This document shows, in pieces, positions 54,630 through 63,515 of a DNA stretch of 64,000 bases (its first letter is position 1; the number at the start of each line of letters is the position of its first letter). The notes beneath the pieces were generated by a model. That model did not search any database, had not been told where the DNA came from, and saw nothing but the letters and a program-made list of their open reading frames with translations. Location of the stretch: assembly GCF_000014945.1 (NCBI RefSeq), contig NC_008553.1, positions 496,001-560,000 of the forward strand, given 5' to 3'. The DNA is from Methanothrix thermoacetophila PT (lineage in GTDB: Archaea > Halobacteriota > Methanosarcinia > Methanotrichales > Methanotrichaceae). A program made the translations under genes and the position numbers.

Positions 54630-55427
54630 ATGAGCAAGATTGGCAAATCGATAAGGCTTGAGCGCATAATAGACAGAAAGACGAGGAAGACCGTCATAGT
54701 CCCAATGGATCATGGACTCACGGTCGGCCCCATACCTGGTCTCATAGATCTGGCAGCAGCTGTGGATAAGGTCGCGGAGGGTGGCGCAAATGCTGTCCTC
54801 GGGCACATGGGCTTGCCGCTGTACGGCCACAGAGGCTACGGGAAGGATGTCGGGCTCATAATCCACCTATCAGCGTCGACATCCCTGGGCCCGGATGCGA
54901 ACCACAAGGTGCTCGTGACCAGGGTCGAGGATGCAATAAGGGTTGGCGCAGACGGAGTCAGCATTCATGTGAATGTGGGCGCTGAGGACGAGGCGGAGAT
55001 GCTGCGAGATCTGGGCATGGTCGCGAGGAGGTGCGATCTGTGGGGCATGCCGCTTCTCGCCATGATGTATCCGCGTGGCGCGAAGGTAAGGTCAGAGCAC
55101 AGCGTCGAGTACGTGAAGCATGCGGCCAGGGTTGGAGCTGAGCTGGGCGTGGATATAGTCAAGACAAACTACACAGGCTCTCCGGAGACGTTCAGAGAGG
55201 TCGTCAGAGGGTGCCCTGCGCCGGTGGTCATAGCAGGCGGCCCAAAGATGGATACTGAAGCGGATCTCCTCCAGATGGTGTACGATGCGATGCAGGCTGG
55301 CGCTGCCGGCATCTCCATAGGGAGAAACATCTTCCAGGCAGAGAATCCTACCCTGCTCACCAGAAAGCTCTCAAAGATCGTGCATGAGGGCTACACACCA
55401 GAGGAAGCTGCAAGGCTGAAGCTCTGA
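54630..55427 (+). CDS. 2-amino-3,7-dideoxy-D-threo-hept-6-ulosonate (ADH) synthase
   Basis: 265 residues, class I aldolase-like TIM barrel of the archaeal type. [17 protein letters not shown] near the start, [19 protein letters not shown], then the Schiff-base lysine in [15 protein letters not shown] and VIAGGPK. Members form ADH, first step of the archaeal path to 3-dehydroquinate, or act as fructose-bisphosphate aldolase; the MDHG and HLSAST segments suit ADH synthase. DHQ synthase II, which uses its product, begins 8 kb further on in this window. Confidence 0.85.
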   Translation: MSKIGKSIRLERIIDRKTRKTVIVPMDHGLTVGPIPGLIDLAAAVDKVAEGGANAVLGHMGLPLYGHRGYGKDVGLIIHLSASTSLGPDANHKVLVTRVEDAIRVGADGVSIHVNVGAEDEAEMLRDLGMVARRCDLWGMPLLAMMYPRGAKVRSEHSVEYVKHAARVGAELGVDIVKTNYTGSPETFREVVRGCPAPVVIAGGPKMDTEADLLQMVYDAMQAGAAGISIGRNIFQAENPTLLTRKLSKIVHEGYTPEEAARLKL

Positions 55428-55668
55428 GATCCACACGACCTGGTTAAAGGCTCGAACAGCTGAAGGAGAAGCGATAGCCTCTGACGGATTCGGTAAGTCA
55501 ATGGGCTGTAAACGCCTGCGGATATTACACGACTTTTTGCCTGATCCGCGCAGGGGAAAGCGGCTTTCTCTGTTTGTGGGCGAGCCTGAGCTCATCCGTA
55601 CGTAACATGTGACGGATGTCAGATGTCAAGAGTGAGAACCCGGGCGTTCCACGCCCAGGAAAAATAAG

Positions 55669-55741
55669 CGCCCGGACCGGGATTCGAACCCGGGTCGAAG
55701 CCTCGACAGGGCTTCATGATAGGCCTCTACACCATCCGGAC
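55669..55741 (-). tRNA. tRNA-Asp (GTC)
   Basis: 73 nt. Acceptor GTCCGGA/TCCGGGC with G73, anticodon stem AAGCC/GGCTT, loop CTGTCGA with anticodon GTC, T-arm CCGGG-TTCGAAT-CCCGG. Begins 10 nt after tRNA-Tyr, so both are on one transcript. Confidence 0.95.
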
Positions 55742-55751
55742 AATTCTCAAG

Positions 55752-55859
55752 TCCCGCCTCCCAGATTCGAACCGGGGACATCGCGGTGACTGCGCGTAGC
55801 ACCATAAAGGTGCGATACATACTACAGCCGCGCACTCTACCAGGCTGAGTTAAGGCGGG
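55752..55859 (-). tRNA. tRNA-Tyr (GTA) with a 34-nt intron
   Basis: Starts C1 and pairs with G72, the archaeal tyrosine identity pair. Exon 1 is 38 nt, exon 2 is 36 nt. The intron (55788-55821) sits after position 37, next to anticodon GTA, and holds a GCACC-TTTAT-GGTGC hairpin suited to bulge-helix-bulge splicing. Acceptor CCCGCCT/AGGCGGG with A73. Confidence 0.93.
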
Positions 55860-55880
55860 CCTCGCTATTGGTTGACGTGC

Positions 55881-55890
55881 TTATACTTAA
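55881..55890 (-). promoter_or_regulatory. TATA box of the tRNA-Tyr/tRNA-Asp operon
   Basis: TTAAGTATAA on the minus strand, centred about 27 bp before the tRNA-Tyr 5-prime end. R1 copy G begins 20 bp upstream. Confidence 0.6.
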
Positions 55891-55910
55891 GCTCTTCGAT
55901 GGGCCAGAAG

Positions 55911-55998
55911 GACCTGTCCGAATAAGAGCTGAGGCCTGAAATCTGGACCTTACCCCTTCCGCAGGTCGGAAACACCTAACCCTTATTCGGACACGTCC
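55911..55998. repeat. R1 element, copy G
   Basis: Ends GACCTGTCCGAATAAG and CTTATTCGGACACGTCC. Flanks GGCCAGAAG and GGCCAAGG point to a decayed duplication. A further half-end (GCTATCCGGATAAG at 56009-56022) lies next to it, maybe an older remnant. Faces the tRNA-Tyr promoter. Confidence 0.82.
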
Positions 55999-56095
55999 GG
56001 CCAAGGTAGCTATCCGGATAAGATTGAGACTCATTCATGTATGTCCAGCTTGCTGACCATAAGATCTAAGTCGATGCGCAAGAGAACTCATGTAG

Positions 56096-58708
56096 ATGGA
56101 TCATTCCGATTATGACATACTATCACTCTTCGATGATACGGTTCGGGAATGGTGGATAAGAAGCTTCGGCGGCAGAGAGAAGCTGTTCACGCCTCCCCAG
56201 CGACTGGCGGTACCTCTTATCCACGCCGGAAGGAGCGTGCTCATAAGCTCGCCAACTGGATCCGGAAAGACGCTGTCTGCCTTCATCTCCATTATAAACA
56301 GCCTCTTCATACTCTCCAGAACAGACGGACTCGAGAACAGTGTTTACTGTCTCTATGTATCACCGCTGAGATCGCTGGCCAACGACATACACAGAAACCT
56401 GGAGCGACCCCTAACGGAGATACAGGAGATCGCAGCAGAGCGGAGAATCGAGTCGGTGGAGATCAGGCACGCCATACGACATGGGGACGTATCATCCTCA
56501 GAGAGAGCGAAGATGCTCAGAAAGACACCTCACATACTGAACACGACGCCTGAGAGCCTGGCGCTGCTGCTGAACTCCCCTCGCTTCAGGGAGAAGCTCA
56601 GGACCATCAGATGGGTCGTTGTCGATGAGATACATTCACTTGCGGGCTCCAAGAGAGGCGTTCACCTCTCGCTCAGCCTGGAGCGTCTTGAAGAGCTTAA
56701 AAGAGAGACAGGTGGGGAGAGCTTCGTGAGGATCGGCTGCTCAGCGACCATCGAGCCGCTAAGGGAGGTCGCTGCGTTTCTCGGCGGCGCGGGCAGGGAT
56801 GTGGAGATCATCGACACAAGGTTTTCGAGAAAGTTCGACCTCAGGCTGATCTGCCCCGTGCCAGATCTCATCTCCACGACTCCCGGAGAGCTCAGCCGGG
56901 CGCTCTACGAGACCCTGGATGAGCTGATACAGGAGCACAGAAACACGCTCGTATTCACAAACACCAGGAACGGGGCTGAGAGGATCCTCTACAACCTCAG
57001 GGCGAGGTATCCGGATCGTTACAACGAGAGCAACTCCGGCTGCCATCACGGCTCGATGGGGAAGACTAGCAGGCTGGATGTGGAGGAGAGGCTGAAATCA
57101 GGGGATCTTAAGGTCGTGACCTCTTCCACATCACTGGAGCTCGGGATAGACATGCCGCATCTCGATCTCGTCCTCCAGATAGGCTCTCCAAAGTCGGTGG
57201 CAGCCCTGCTCCAGAGAATAGGAAGGGCGGGCCACAGCCTGGATCAGATTGTCAAGGGCAGGGTCGTTGTTCTCGACAGGGACGAGCTCATAGAGTGCGC
57301 GGTGATGCTCGGATGCGCGAGAGAGGGTTTCGTCGACAGGATCCACATACCAAGAAACTGTCTGGATGTTCTATGCCAGCACATCATGGGCATGGCCCTG
57401 GAGCGGCGGTGGCGCATAGATGATGCGCTGAGGATCATAAGAAGATCATACTGTTACAAAGACCTCAGTGAGGACGATCTGAGGTCTGTAATGACATACC
57501 TCTCCGGTGCGTATGCCGATCTGGAGGAGAGGAACATCTATGCGAAGATCTGGTACGACCCTGAGACCGGAGAGTTCGGCAAACGCGGAAGGAACTCCAG
57601 GATGATATACATGCTCAACCTGGGGACGATACCCGATGAATTCTCCTGCGATGTCGTCACAAGGGACGGGAGATGGGTGGGGAATCTCGATGAGAAGTAC
57701 CTGGAGCGGCTGTCGAAGGGCGATGTCTTCGTCCTCGGCGGCAGATCGTATGCATTCAGGTACAGGCGCGGCGGAAAGATTTACGTCGATCCCACCGGAG
57801 AGCGCCCGACGATACCGAGCTGGTTCTCTGAGAAGCTCCCCCTCTCATTCGATCTCGGCCTGCGTGTGCTGCAGTTCAGGGCGCACATGCTCGACATCAT
57901 GAGGAGAGCTGGTGAGGATGAGGTCGTTCATCATCTCCTCGAGATGCTACCGATAGATGAGAACAGCGCCAGAAGCATCTACCAGATATTCAAGCAGCAG
58001 ATCAGGTACCTCGGAGAGGACTCGATCTCAACAGACAGGCGCATTGTTGTGGAGGAGACAAGGGACACCAAAGGGAAAATGGTATACTATTTCCTGACCA
58101 ACTACGGGCTGAGGTTCAATGATGGATTCAGTAGGATGGTCGCTTATCTCCTCTCAAGGGAGGGCAGGAGCAATGTTCTGGTCTCGATAGCGGACACTGG
58201 CTTCATGCTATCCATCCCTGAGAAATCGAAAGCTGACCCCATTGCAGCTCTCAAATCCATCAGGCCAGAGATGTGTGAGGATCTGCTCAGGAGAGCGGTC
58301 GAGAACACGAATCTGCTGAAGAGGGTCTTCAGGATAAACGCCACCAGGTTCTTCATGATCCTGAGGAACTACATGGGGCACAGAAAGAGCGCGAGGAGGC
58401 AGCAGGTATCCGCAGACATGCTCATAGGTCTCGCAAAGCGGCTCGAGGACTTCGCGGTCCTCAAGGAGAGCTACCGTGAGATCATCGAGGACAAGTTCGA
58501 GCTCGATAACATAAAGAGCGTTGTTGAAGCGATAAGCACCGGGGATATAGAGATCGTGAAAAAGAGAAGCCCGTCGCCAGGTCCGATGGCGTTCGGAATA
58601 GCATCCATCGGAACTCCCGATGTCGTGCTGGCGCAGGACAGGCTTGCGCTGCTGAAGGAGTTCCAGAGAAGGGTCATGGAGAGGATCGCCGGAGAGAGTG
58701 CAGCGTGA
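56096..58708 (+). CDS. lhr: Lhr-type DNA/RNA helicase
   Basis: 870 residues, superfamily 2. Motif I SPTGSGKTLSAF (52-59 region), DEAH-type motif II VVDEIHSLAGSKRG, motif III GCSATIEPL, IV LVFTNTRNGAERIL, V VVTSSTSLELGIDMP, VI LLQRIGRAGHSLDQ, then a large C-terminal domain with a winged-helix. Archaeal Lhr unwinds forked DNA and is linked to repair. It overlaps the phosphoesterase gene, a common archaeal pairing. Confidence 0.94.
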   Translation: MDHSDYDILSLFDDTVREWWIRSFGGREKLFTPPQRLAVPLIHAGRSVLISSPTGSGKTLSAFISIINSLFILSRTDGLENSVYCLYVSPLRSLANDIHRNLERPLTEIQEIAAERRIESVEIRHAIRHGDVSSSERAKMLRKTPHILNTTPESLALLLNSPRFREKLRTIRWVVVDEIHSLAGSKRGVHLSLSLERLEELKRETGGESFVRIGCSATIEPLREVAAFLGGAGRDVEIIDTRFSRKFDLRLICPVPDLISTTPGELSRALYETLDELIQEHRNTLVFTNTRNGAERILYNLRARYPDRYNESNSGCHHGSMGKTSRLDVEERLKSGDLKVVTSSTSLELGIDMPHLDLVLQIGSPKSVAALLQRIGRAGHSLDQIVKGRVVVLDRDELIECAVMLGCAREGFVDRIHIPRNCLDVLCQHIMGMALERRWRIDDALRIIRRSYCYKDLSEDDLRSVMTYLSGAYADLEERNIYAKIWYDPETGEFGKRGRNSRMIYMLNLGTIPDEFSCDVVTRDGRWVGNLDEKYLERLSKGDVFVLGGRSYAFRYRRGGKIYVDPTGERPTIPSWFSEKLPLSFDLGLRVLQFRAHMLDIMRRAGEDEVVHHLLEMLPIDENSARSIYQIFKQQIRYLGEDSISTDRRIVVEETRDTKGKMVYYFLTNYGLRFNDGFSRMVAYLLSREGRSNVLVSIADTGFMLSIPEKSKADPIAALKSIRPEMCEDLLRRAVENTNLLKRVFRINATRFFMILRNYMGHRKSARRQQVSADMLIGLAKRLEDFAVLKESYREIIEDKFELDNIKSVVEAISTGDIEIVKKRSPSPGPMAFGIASIGTPDVVLAQDRLALLKEFQRRVMERIAGESAA

Positions 58709-59412
58709 TCATCGAGGATCTTCGAGATCATCTAATGAAGAGGTTCGATTTCCTTCTGGGATCTCTCTATATTAAGGAGACGGAAACATGTGTGCTCTCC
58801 GATATCCACATTGGCCTCGAGGAGGAGCTCCTCGCCCAGGGGCTCGTCTTCCCTCTCAGGGAAAAAGAGGAGCTGCTGCGGAGAATCGAGATCATCCTTG
58901 CGAAGCTTAATCCGAAAAGGTTCGTTCTTGCAGGAGATGTGGTCCATTCATTCGGACGGGCGGATCAGAGGATTCGGAGGAAGCTTGATGCCATCTTAAA
59001 CACAATCCGCTCGCGATGCGATCTGGTTCTCATTTCAGGCACACACGATGGGATGCTGCCCTACATGGGATTCACAGCTCAGAGCAGATATGATGAGGGT
59101 GGGTACACAGTATCTCACGGGGACGAGGACCTTAGGGACCACGGCCATCTGATAATGGGACACGAGCATCCGGTGCTGGATGTCGAGATGATGCGCATAC
59201 CATGCTACCTCTTTGGCAGGGGTCCCATGGACGGAATGGACATCATGGTCCTGCCTGCCTTCAATCCGCTCTGCCAGGGCGTGGCTGTGAACCATCTCGA
59301 AGCTCCTGATCTTTTGTCGCCTCTGCTGAGAAGACTGGACATAGGCAAGCTTCATCCTGTTGTCGAGATGGAGGGGGAGGTGATGGTCTTCCCGGAGATC
59401 AGGCATCTGTAA
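58705..59412 (+). CDS. Calcineurin-like phosphoesterase (archaeal, Lhr-linked)
   Basis: 235 residues from GTG, overlapping lhr by 4 bases. Metallophosphoesterase motifs: LSDIHIGLEEE (D-x-H), LAGDVVHSF (G-D), GTHDG in place of the usual GNHD, and IMGHEHPVLD (GHxH). The Asn-to-Thr change in GNHD removes a metal ligand in most relatives, so activity may be altered. The family is found next to Lhr in many archaea and may act on nucleic-acid ends. Confidence 0.88.
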   Translation: MIIEDLRDHLMKRFDFLLGSLYIKETETCVLSDIHIGLEEELLAQGLVFPLREKEELLRRIEIILAKLNPKRFVLAGDVVHSFGRADQRIRRKLDAILNTIRSRCDLVLISGTHDGMLPYMGFTAQSRYDEGGYTVSHGDEDLRDHGHLIMGHEHPVLDVEMMRIPCYLFGRGPMDGMDIMVLPAFNPLCQGVAVNHLEAPDLLSPLLRRLDIGKLHPVVEMEGEVMVFPEIRHL

Positions 59413-59430
59413 GATGCACCCGCCCTCGTT

Positions 59431-60642
59431 TTAGGCTCCTCCGTGCAGCTCCTGGAGCTGCATTATCCTCCTCAGCTCATCCCTGAGGGATTCCGGAAGG
59501 CCCTTTATCTCCACGTCCAGGAACCCTCTGACTATTACGCCGGTCGCCTGATCCTTTGTCAGGCCCCTTGCCATGAGGTACTCCAGCTCCTGCTCTGAGA
59601 TCTTGCCGACTGCAGCCTCATGCGACATGTCGAGGCCGCCGCATCTTCCATCGAGCTCAGGTATGGAGTCTATTCTACCCTTCTCAGATAATATCAGCCC
59701 GACGCACTCGAGATGCGCCTTGACGTCAGGCACCTCGCCGACCATCTTTCCTCTGGTTATTATCTCCCCGCCGACCGAGACCGCTCTTGTTATGGAGTCC
59801 GCGCTGCATCCGGGCGCCCTAAGCACGACCTCGCTTCCGGTGTCAAGATGCCCCTCCTTCGCATAGAGAACGGTGTTGAAGCTCGCCACCGCCCCGGGCC
59901 CATCCAGTATCGCCTTCGGGTACGTCTGCAGGGTCTTCGCGGGCGTCAGGCAGATGTAATTGTTCGATAGAGTGGCCCCCCCCTCCATGTATATCGCTGT
60001 TCTGGGCCGGACCTCAACCTCGCGCCCCCAGTTGTGGATCATGGTGAAGCTCACATGCGCGCCCTTCTTTATGAAGAACTCAGACACGCCGAGATGCAGG
60101 CCTCTCTGCACATGGCTGGGCGTCGTGCATCCTGTGATGACGTGAAGCTCGCTGCCCTCCTCCGCTATTATTATGTTGTGCACTCTCTGGTTCAAATTCG
60201 TCTGCCCGAGGTATAGACAGCTCTTGAGCGGAAATATCGTCTTCGCGCCCCTCCTCGCCCTGAGGAAGTAGCCGGCTGGTGGATGGAGTGCAACATCTGC
60301 TGTGTACTTGTCCTGGTCCACAGGAACGAGCTTCCACCAGTAGTCCTTGAGACCATCATACTTCTTCAAAGCAGTGGCTATATCCAGCACCTCGATCCCC
60401 TCAGTGGAGGAGCTCGCGACGACAGGCGTCTGATCCATCTGGATGTATGCGCCACCGACCTCATCCTCCAAACTCACACCAACACCCAGAGCTGCCCTCC
60501 TGACCTCCTCAGGCACCTCCTCGATGCTCTGAACCTCATCGTGTGGCTTCGCCTCGACCTCATACTCCTCAAGATCCACATCCGGGCCATATGTCGCCTT
60601 CTTGCCCAGAGCTTTCCTCGCCCTCTCAGCTATGTCGGACAT
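59431..60642 (-). CDS. sufB: SufB/SufD-type scaffold of the minimal SUF system
   Basis: 403 residues from the ATG giving MSDIAERARKALG; an upstream GTG would add five. Beta-helix core and the C-terminal RCGGLDMSHEAAVGKISEQELEYLMARGLTKDQA match SufB/D. With SufC it forms the iron-sulfur assembly scaffold; many methanogens have only this SufBC pair. It starts 13 bases inside sufC, so translation is coupled. Confidence 0.93.
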   Translation of the reverse strand: MSDIAERARKALGKKATYGPDVDLEEYEVEAKPHDEVQSIEEVPEEVRRAALGVGVSLEDEVGGAYIQMDQTPVVASSSTEGIEVLDIATALKKYDGLKDYWWKLVPVDQDKYTADVALHPPAGYFLRARRGAKTIFPLKSCLYLGQTNLNQRVHNIIIAEEGSELHVITGCTTPSHVQRGLHLGVSEFFIKKGAHVSFTMIHNWGREVEVRPRTAIYMEGGATLSNNYICLTPAKTLQTYPKAILDGPGAVASFNTVLYAKEGHLDTGSEVVLRAPGCSADSITRAVSVGGEIITRGKMVGEVPDVKAHLECVGLILSEKGRIDSIPELDGRCGGLDMSHEAAVGKISEQELEYLMARGLTKDQATGVIVRGFLDVEIKGLPESLRDELRRIMQLQELHGGA

Positions 60643-61367
60643 AGGCACCTGACACACCCCTCGTATCCTCTTGTCTTGATCTGCTCCAGTATCTCCCTCG
60701 GACTGCCCGTGCAGACTATCGTGCCCTCCATCATAACATGAGCTTTGTCCACAGAGATGTAGTCGAGTATGTGACCGAAGTGTGTTATTACGATGCCAGA
60801 GCGGATCCTCTTGCTGGGCTTCGTGTCCTTCTCTGTGAGCTTGTTTATCGCTCTGCCGATGAGCTTTATGTTCTCCAGATCAACTCCTGAATCAGGCTCA
60901 TCCAGCATCACAAGCTCCGGTCTCTGCGCAAGCAGCTGAGCCAACTCGGATCTCTTGATCTCCCCTCCCGAGAATCCGCGGTTGACCTCACGATCTGCAA
61001 ACTCCAGGAAGTTCACCTCCTTCAGCACCTTCTCCGGGTTCACCTCAGGGTTGCACAGCTTTATGAGATCCTTCAGCTTCAGTCCCCTTATCGCAGGCGG
61101 GCTCTGAAACGCGATCCCTATCCCCATCCTCGCCCGTTCATCCATCGATAAATGGGTAATATCATTTCCTTTGAACAGTATCCTTCCTCTTTCAACGATA
61201 TATCTGGGCACGCCTGCTATCGTATTCAGCAGCGTGGTCTTGCCGCATCCGTTCGGCCCGAAGAGGGCATGGTTCTCTCCCCGGTTGATCTTGAGGTTTA
61301 TGCCCTTCAGAACCATCCGGCCGCCGATGCTTACATGCAGATCCTCGATCTCGAGCAGCCCGAACAC
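60630..61367 (-). CDS. sufC: SufC ATPase
   Basis: 245 residues, ABC ATPase of the SUF system. Walker A GPNGCGKTT, Q-loop IAFQSPPAIRG, signature FSGGEIKRSE, Walker B LVMLDEPDSGVD, typical SufC wording. GTG start directly at GGGAGGTG; a TATA-like GTAAATAAAC near 61405 fits a short leader. Heads the sufC-sufB operon. Confidence 0.94.
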   Translation of the reverse strand: MFGLLEIEDLHVSIGGRMVLKGINLKINRGENHALFGPNGCGKTTLLNTIAGVPRYIVERGRILFKGNDITHLSMDERARMGIGIAFQSPPAIRGLKLKDLIKLCNPEVNPEKVLKEVNFLEFADREVNRGFSGGEIKRSELAQLLAQRPELVMLDEPDSGVDLENIKLIGRAINKLTEKDTKPSKRIRSGIVITHFGHILDYISVDKAHVMMEGTIVCTGSPREILEQIKTRGYEGCVRCLCPT

Positions 61368-61497
61368 CTCCCAGGGTTGATAAAGCTCTGTTGAGCTCTC
61401 TGTTTATTTACGCTTTCCCGTCACCTCTGTGGACGCTGTGTCAGGAATCCTGTAAGGAGATCGTGTGAATGTGCAGGGCTCTCGAGGGCACAGAGCT

Positions 61498-61857
61498 TCA
61501 GACCACATCCACGATGACGCTCCCCTGAACCTCTTTCCCTGTGGAGTCGCGAACCTTGACGACTATGAGATGCTCGCCTTTCTTCAGACCGCTCGAGTCG
61601 ACCTTTATCTTGCTCCCAGACCCAAGATATCTGTTCATGCTTGACCACCATTCATAGGTGTATGGCCCCCTCCCACCGCTCGCCGATGCCTCCATGACCA
61701 CGGGGCCACCAGAAAGGACAGCCCCAGCCTTTGGGGATATGATCTTCGCAGCCAGCTCAGTGGAACCCGTGTTCGTCTGAGATTCCTCGCGCTCGAGACA
61801 GCCGGATGCGAGGACGATAATCAATACGACAACAACTGCCAGAATCCTCATGCTCAA
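61498..61857 (-). CDS. Small lipoprotein with Ig-like/PKD-like domain
   Basis: 119 residues. Signal and lipobox LASGC with Cys20. After a Thr/Ser linker comes a beta-sandwich like module (AKIISPKAGAVLSGGPVVMEASASGGRGPYTYEWWSS ... GEHLIVVKVRDSTG). Likely on the outer face of the cell membrane. Function unknown. Confidence 0.78.
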   Translation of the reverse strand: MSMRILAVVVVLIIVLASGCLEREESQTNTGSTELAAKIISPKAGAVLSGGPVVMEASASGGRGPYTYEWWSSMNRYLGSGSKIKVDSSGLKKGEHLIVVKVRDSTGKEVQGSVIVDVV

Positions 61858-62130
61858 ACCACCATTAGCTTCTGGAACGAGACCCTCGAATGCTCAAAGC
61901 TGCCCGGGGATATAGCTGGTATTACAGTGAACTATCCTAAAGGGTAAAGCTTCCCACTTCATAGCCAACACTTGCATTACAGAAATATCTATCGTTTAGC
62001 ATGCCAGAGCAAGGAGGGCTTCGTTTTCATCCCAACTGCGCCCTTCTCCACTCCCCAAGAGTTAAAGATCTCAGTAGCACTCCAGCTGCATGCATCTGCA
62101 GCTCCCATGTATCAGGCTCAAGCTCTCTGC
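61858..62130. other. Gap between the lipoprotein and TIR genes
   Basis: No gene. Nothing recognised apart from possible promoter sequence for the lipoprotein. Confidence 0.3.
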
Positions 62131-62694
62131 TCAATCTGTGATGGGTGAGAACGTCCTGGGGTCGAGTGAGATCTCAGCCTCACAGAAAGAGCATGCTGTC
62201 TCAAGGTATCTGTTCTCCCTTATCGCGCGGTCCACATTCTCCTGAGGCGTGAGGTACTGTGTCATCTCCTCTCCACAGATCGGACACCTGACCCTGAGCC
62301 ACTCAAGCCGTGTAAGGGATCTCACAATCCTTATCAGATCTGCCACTGCGTTCGCGAAACCACCTGATGAAAATGTGATGGGCACGACATCCTCTATGAA
62401 GAATGGCATCTCCACCCCATCCTCTGCGATCGGAATTATGAGATGGTCTATCGCTTTGGCGAATCCGATCTCCATGTTGACCGTCCGGGAGAATATCGAG
62501 TTCGATGTCACGATGGGCACAATGCATTCCGATGATCGTATCCCGAATGATGCCCAGGCGGTCCTGGAGATACCACAAGTGTATCTGAATTGCGATGTGA
62601 GAGACTCGATACATATGCGATATAGCGCAGTGCAGAGATCTCCTGCAAGATCTGCATCAGAGTGGCAATGAGAGACATATATTTTTGAGATCAT
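62131..62694 (-). CDS. TIR-domain protein with C-terminal zinc ribbon
   Basis: 187 residues. TIR-like start KIYVSHCHSDADLAGDL, central ECIVPIVTSNSIFSRTVNMEIGFAKAIDHLIIPI with E75 in the place of the catalytic glutamate of TIR NADases. The C-terminal part has two CxxC pairs (C137/C140 and C168/C171), a zinc ribbon. TIR proteins in prokaryotes often act in antiviral defence or NAD signalling; here no defence partner is nearby. A role is not proven. Confidence 0.78.
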   Translation of the reverse strand: MISKIYVSHCHSDADLAGDLCTALYRICIESLTSQFRYTCGISRTAWASFGIRSSECIVPIVTSNSIFSRTVNMEIGFAKAIDHLIIPIAEDGVEMPFFIEDVVPITFSSGGFANAVADLIRIVRSLTRLEWLRVRCPICGEEMTQYLTPQENVDRAIRENRYLETACSFCEAEISLDPRTFSPITD

Positions 62695-62878
62695 GCTTTA
62701 TCAAGCCTCGCTCATGAGGGCGTAAACCAGACGCGCTGTATCATCAAGAGCGACCCCCCGCGCCCCATATCCATGTCATTTGAAAGGCCTTCTGCATTCG
62801 CAGAGAGACCTGCACCCTCAAACCCCATGTAAGTTTGCTTCCTGCGACATTATATGGCTTATGAGATTTAAGAAGGTG

Positions 62879-63020
62879 TTTTGCGTTTCGCTCTTATCCA
62901 TTTGATGACTTGCCAGAAGGATCAGTGGTCATGCTATGCGTTCGTGTCGAATGAATGTGGTCATCACCAACCACATCGCATGCCCTACGAGTTGTTACGC
63001 AGACATGAGCGTTGCATTTT
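62879..63020. repeat. R6 repeat, copy 2 (about 142 bp)
   Basis: Starts TTTGCGTTTCGCTCTTATCC, ends ATGAGCGTTGCATTTT (inverted). Full-length match to 1222-1362 with many changes. Confidence 0.6.
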
Positions 63021-63088
63021 AATATGCCTAGCTTTGTTGAACCCCATCGACATCGCAAGAAGCATGCGGATTCATTTGAAAGTGACGC

Positions 63089-63208
63089 CACCTCGAAAGC
63101 CGCCGGCCACTGGCAGTGACATGCTCTTCTGCCATGCATTTGGGTTCCAGTGCCTGATCATATCCCCCCATGGCAGATGGATGTTTTGAGACAAGTCCAG
63201 TGCAGCTT
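63089..63208. repeat. R4 repeat, copy 3 (partial, about 120 bp)
   Basis: Matches the first half of R4 copies 1 and 2 (GCCATGCATTTGGGTTCCA, TGATCATATCC, GATGTTTTGAGACA). A frame across it on the minus strand resembles that in copy 1 but is not extended in the same way. Confidence 0.6.
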
Positions 63209-63515
63209 CCACTCTGCCCTGAGGGCAGGCTTCCTGCGATTCAACGTGCTTCAACATGGTCGAAGCCTCTCGATGCAGTCGAGAGCAGCCGAAAACATTC
63301 GAGAGATTCGAATGATTCATTGATCAGGTTCGTCTGGCATGCTTCTACTTACACAGAACCAGTGGCTACCTAGTAGCCTCTTCTCAATAGTCTCTACCCA
63401 TCTGTCCGAGGGTTAATATACAGGCATGTGGCTGAGTAGCATACCATCACTACTGAGAGCTTGTGCCTGCCTGTCTGGCTGGAATACCAACTCATTACTG
63501 CGCCTCGGAGGTATT
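63209..63515. other. Upstream region of DHQ synthase II
   Basis: Contains a hairpin CTGCCC-TGA-GGGCAG (63214-63228) and a probable TATA box GGTTAATATAC (63411-63421) that gives a leader of about 75 bases. Ribosome binding site CGGAGGT directly before the gene. Confidence 0.45.
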
